From assembly GCA_949130495.1 (NCBI GenBank), contig OX422207.1:838307573-838371572 (forward strand): a DNA stretch of 64,000 bases, in the 5' to 3' direction. Under the pieces are notes generated by a model, which worked only from the letters and a program-made list of their open reading frames with translations, did not search any database and was not told where the DNA came from. The position numbers and the translations under genes were made by a program. Positions 61,533 through 64,000 of this stretch are shown in pieces. The first letter of the stretch is position 1. Every line of letters starts with the position of its first letter. The DNA is from Sambucus nigra. Taxonomy: Eukaryota; Streptophyta; Magnoliopsida; Dipsacales; Adoxaceae.

Positions 61533-62340
61533 ATGCCAGAAATGACCCTCGAGGAGAGAAAGATCCTCTATCAACTGAAGAAAACTCAAGCTAGCATCAC
61601 TCTATGGGGGATTTTCATGTCTTCCCAACTACACATAAATGCTTTGATCAAGTTTCTCACTGGACCCATAGTTCCTCCTTCTACCACACCAGAAGAAGCA
61701 GTAAATTTGTTCGGATCCTTGACCTCTACCCAAATGCTATCCTTTTTCAAAGAAGAAATCCCCAAAATCGGGCTAAACCACAAACATGCACTCAATATCT
61801 CAGTTGAAGTTATGGGGAAGGTCGTACCACTCTCTCTTATTGACAATGGATCCGCCTTGAATGATTTCCCACTAAGAACCTTCAAATGCCTTGGACTGAA
61901 GGAAAGTGATCTCTCTCCAACCTTCGCTACTGTACGTACCTACGATAATACCCGTCGAGAGGTAATGGGATCAATAAAACTTGTAATATGGGTTGGCCCT
62001 ATAAACCGTGTCGTTAAATTCCAAGTTATTGACCACTACACCAAAACTGGCGATTGGTCATGGACAAAATCCCTGACCAAAACTGTGGGTCGCGGACTTG
62101 GGCCGTGACCATTTCGGGCGTGACCATTTTCGTGGGTCGCGGTCCAAGTCCGTGACCAAAAAATGGTCATGTCCAAGAGGGGTCACGGCAGATAGTCGCG
62201 ACTAGTTTTAACCTTTTACTCGGATGACCTTGAATCCACAGTATCAAGGGTGTGTCTTCCTCACTCCATCAGAAATTAATGTTCTTCGTCGACAGGCGAG
62301 TCATCACCATTTTAGGCGACGACGACAATACCGAGGGTGC
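61533..62340 (+). pseudogene. Element E protease, interrupted by a CACTA-like insert
   Basis: Open from 61533 with VVPLSLIDNGSALNDFPL, the active-site block, and TVRTYDNTRREVMGSIKL. At 62034, after FQVID, foreign sequence begins. The protease wording resumes after about 62200 with the LLGRP-IHS block, now with stops. Element A has the uninterrupted version at 30302-30736. Confidence 0.85.
62034..62199. mobile_element. Small CACTA-like non-autonomous insert
   Basis: Begins CACTACACCAAAACTGGCG, the start typical of CACTA transposons, and contains repeated, inverted motifs such as ggtcatggac, cgtgacca and gggtcgcgg, like CACTA subterminal repeats. The right end (gatagtcgc) is only weakly like the inverted terminus. 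The base triplet gac stands on both sides, a possible 3-bp duplication. Compared with element A about six bases of host sequence are also missing, so the right end is uncertain. Confidence 0.5.
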
Positions 62341-63440
62341 AAATACCAACAGTCCAATACTTAAGATACAACACGGGTCAAATGATATGATCCTATCAAG
62401 ATTTTGAGTTGAGCCACCTCTACTCCTAGCAGGGGACGATTTCAAAGAAAGGGTTTATTCGGAATACACCCCTCATGGCAACGTCAATGGGATTAAGATG
62501 TTCAGAAACATACACTTTATGACCGGACTGGGCCAGGGAAAAGATAACAAGGTATACTTGAGCCCATTGAACTGAAGAAAGCTTTACCTCCTTGTGGTCT
62601 GGGGTATCAACCATCAGAACAAGAGCTCAGAATAATTCATCAGTCTCAACCAAAGAGAGGACTAGGCTGCATCCAGACTGTCCCAGGTGACTACTTGAAT
62701 GGACGATTCATCAAAGAGGGTGAAGACTTCCCCTTTTGCGGCTTTCTGGAACCATGGTATGACCATACGGACAAGAGGATGAAGCCTGAAATGGAGATCT
62801 CTTTCCAAGATAGCTACCCATGGGCCAAAAGTTCCCAACACCATGTACAACCACTCATCAAAGATATAGAAGATTCTGAGGGAAGTGACTCCGAGGATTC
62901 ATTCAACTTACAAACACTGGGGCTGACACTCTGTATGGTTCATTCAGGCACTACATCACCGGATCCATCCCACCTGATTAAAGCTACTGATACAACTCTC
63001 CTCAATTAGCATGTTGCGTCAGTTCTACCTGTTGAAATCCTACCTAATCCCAATGTTTACCCCATTACTTCTTCTGTTATCTATCCTTGCTCAAATGTAA
63101 TCGAGACCTCCTTTGATGAGGTTCTCAATGTTATTTTTCCTATCAATGAAATAAACGAAGATTTTGAGTATCATGTTGTGCCTTACATTAACTGTTTGGA
63201 TTCTAATAAAACTTTTGGTGATGATGATTTTGCAAATGAACAATTTTTAACTAATCTAAATAAGGTTAATAACAAATAACATAATCGCGTTCAAGTTAAT
63301 GAAGAAGAGACTGTTGTTAACCTCAGTTCTAGTAGCCAACTGCGCGAGATTAGGATATAGGCTACCCTTGACCAGCATGAGCGTGCACAACTCGAAGAAT
63401 TGCTAAAGGAATTTGTGGATGTCTTCGTATAGTCCAATGA
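62341..63440 (+). pseudogene. Element E protease-RT linker
   Basis: Matches 29131-30301 of element A. Holds FMTGLGQGKDN (about 62518), which may be G-patch-like, and the ORF 62695-63009 with GRFIKEGEDFPFCGFLEPWY. Also holds an acidic part with INEINEDFEY and DDDFANEQF (63140-63245). Several single stops. Confidence 0.6.
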
Positions 63441-64000
63441 CGATATGATCGGCATTGATCCTGAAATAGCTCAGCATGAGATCCCTGCTCTTCCAGATTA
63501 CAAACCGATTAAACAAAAGTTGAGAAAGGTCTGCACCGAATGGTCACTCAAAGTCAAAGAAGAGGTGGTCAAATAGTTGAACGTGGGCTTCATTCGCATA
63601 ATCGAATATCCCACTTGGCTAAACAAAATAGTGTCTGTGCTGAACTCAGGAGGGAATGTTCGGATATGTGTAGACTACCGGGACTTGAATAAAGCTTCTC
63701 TAAAGGATAATTACCCGCTACATAATATCGACATAATCATGGATAACACAACCAGTCATGCTCTCAAGTCATTCGTCGACGGGTTTATTGAATACAATCA
63801 AATCAAAATGCACCCAGATCACCAAGAAAAGATTGCGTTCATCACCCCATGGGGAACCTTTTGCTACACTGCTATGCCATTTGGTCTCAAGAATACTGGG
63901 GCTACGTATGAAAAGGCTGCCACAACCATCCTGCACGATCTGATTCACAAAGAAGTTGAGGTATATATGGATGATATGATTATCACATCCAAAACTAGAG
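63441..64000 (+). pseudogene. Element E reverse transcriptase, 5' part (runs off the window)
   Basis: Reads LRKVCTEWSLKVKEEVVK, TAG at about 63573 (CAG in element A), then ICVDYRDLNKASLKDNYPL, FITPWGTFCYTAMPFGLK and VYMDDMIITSKTR. The catalytic YMDD lies at 63964-63975 and is intact. From 63576 to the end I see no stop. Confidence 0.88.

Larger units (their letters stand above)
56129..64000 (+). mobile_element. Element E: second Tat-type gypsy element of A's family, 5' half only
   Basis: LTR 56129-59270, gag from 59371, protease from 61533, linker, and RT running off the window. The sequence is a close relative of element A in all parts, in the opposite orientation. It inserted into element C's pol. 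The 3' region, where antisense genes would lie, is outside the window. Confidence 0.9.

Overview
The window looks like repeat-dense nuclear DNA of a flowering plant. Every long coding signal belongs to a transposable element: plant-type Ty3/gypsy pol (Tat and chromovirus types), a SIRE-like Ty1/copia gag, initiator-tRNA-Met primer sites, Helitron-like and CACTA-like termini, and plant mobile domain (PMD) genes. I see no rRNA, tRNA gene, bacterial operon or intact ordinary host gene. The species cannot be named from this. All protein calls come from motifs I recognise by eye, not from a search.

Layout. 1-6534 is old flanking DNA with an acidic ORF tail, a gypsy gag remnant (1504-2023, minus) and a decayed lysine/acid-rich gene (2853-4747, plus). 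6535-36460 is element A, a minus-strand Tat-type gypsy element with two ~3.3 kb LTRs. Its integrase is split by element B (16871-27009), a chromovirus flanked by a perfect 5-bp duplication, tggtg. 36461-37027 is a piece of another gypsy integrase (element G). 37028-40440 is most of a diverged Tat LTR (element F). At 40441 a second chromovirus (element C, plus strand) begins inside F. C's 5' LTR is split by a copia element D (42411-51796, duplication caaca), and D carries a probable Helitron (46670-49186). C's internal genes run from 52781 to 56128, where a second Tat element of A's family (element E, plus strand) interrupts them and runs off the window in reverse transcriptase. E carries a small CACTA-like insert in its protease. 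The insertion order is G, then F, C, D and the Helitron on one line, with E also in C, and A in or beside G with B inside A.

Most interesting part. Between the end of pol and the 3' LTR, element A carries two antisense genes on the plus strand. The first (11446-13551) is a PMD gene with four apparent GT-AG introns. The second (14149-15412) looks like a related DUF7745/PMD-type protein. Each has a TATA box about 80-100 bp before its start codon. Upstream of each lie copies of a motif close to CCGATCGGCA that also clusters before the TATA box of the Tat LTRs. Introns could survive retrotransposition because they are antisense to the genomic RNA. Both genes are now broken by frameshifts and stops.

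A second cross-element signal is a module of the form TCGTTAGAAGT..CTCGTTCGAAC with perfect palindromes such as CTCGTTCGAACGAG. It occurs in LTRs of B (gypsy) and D (copia), in weaker form in C, and in the unassigned flank near 5.5 kb.

No element here looks competent. Stops are spread through all pol genes, and C has lost key residues of protease, reverse transcriptase and its zinc knuckle.
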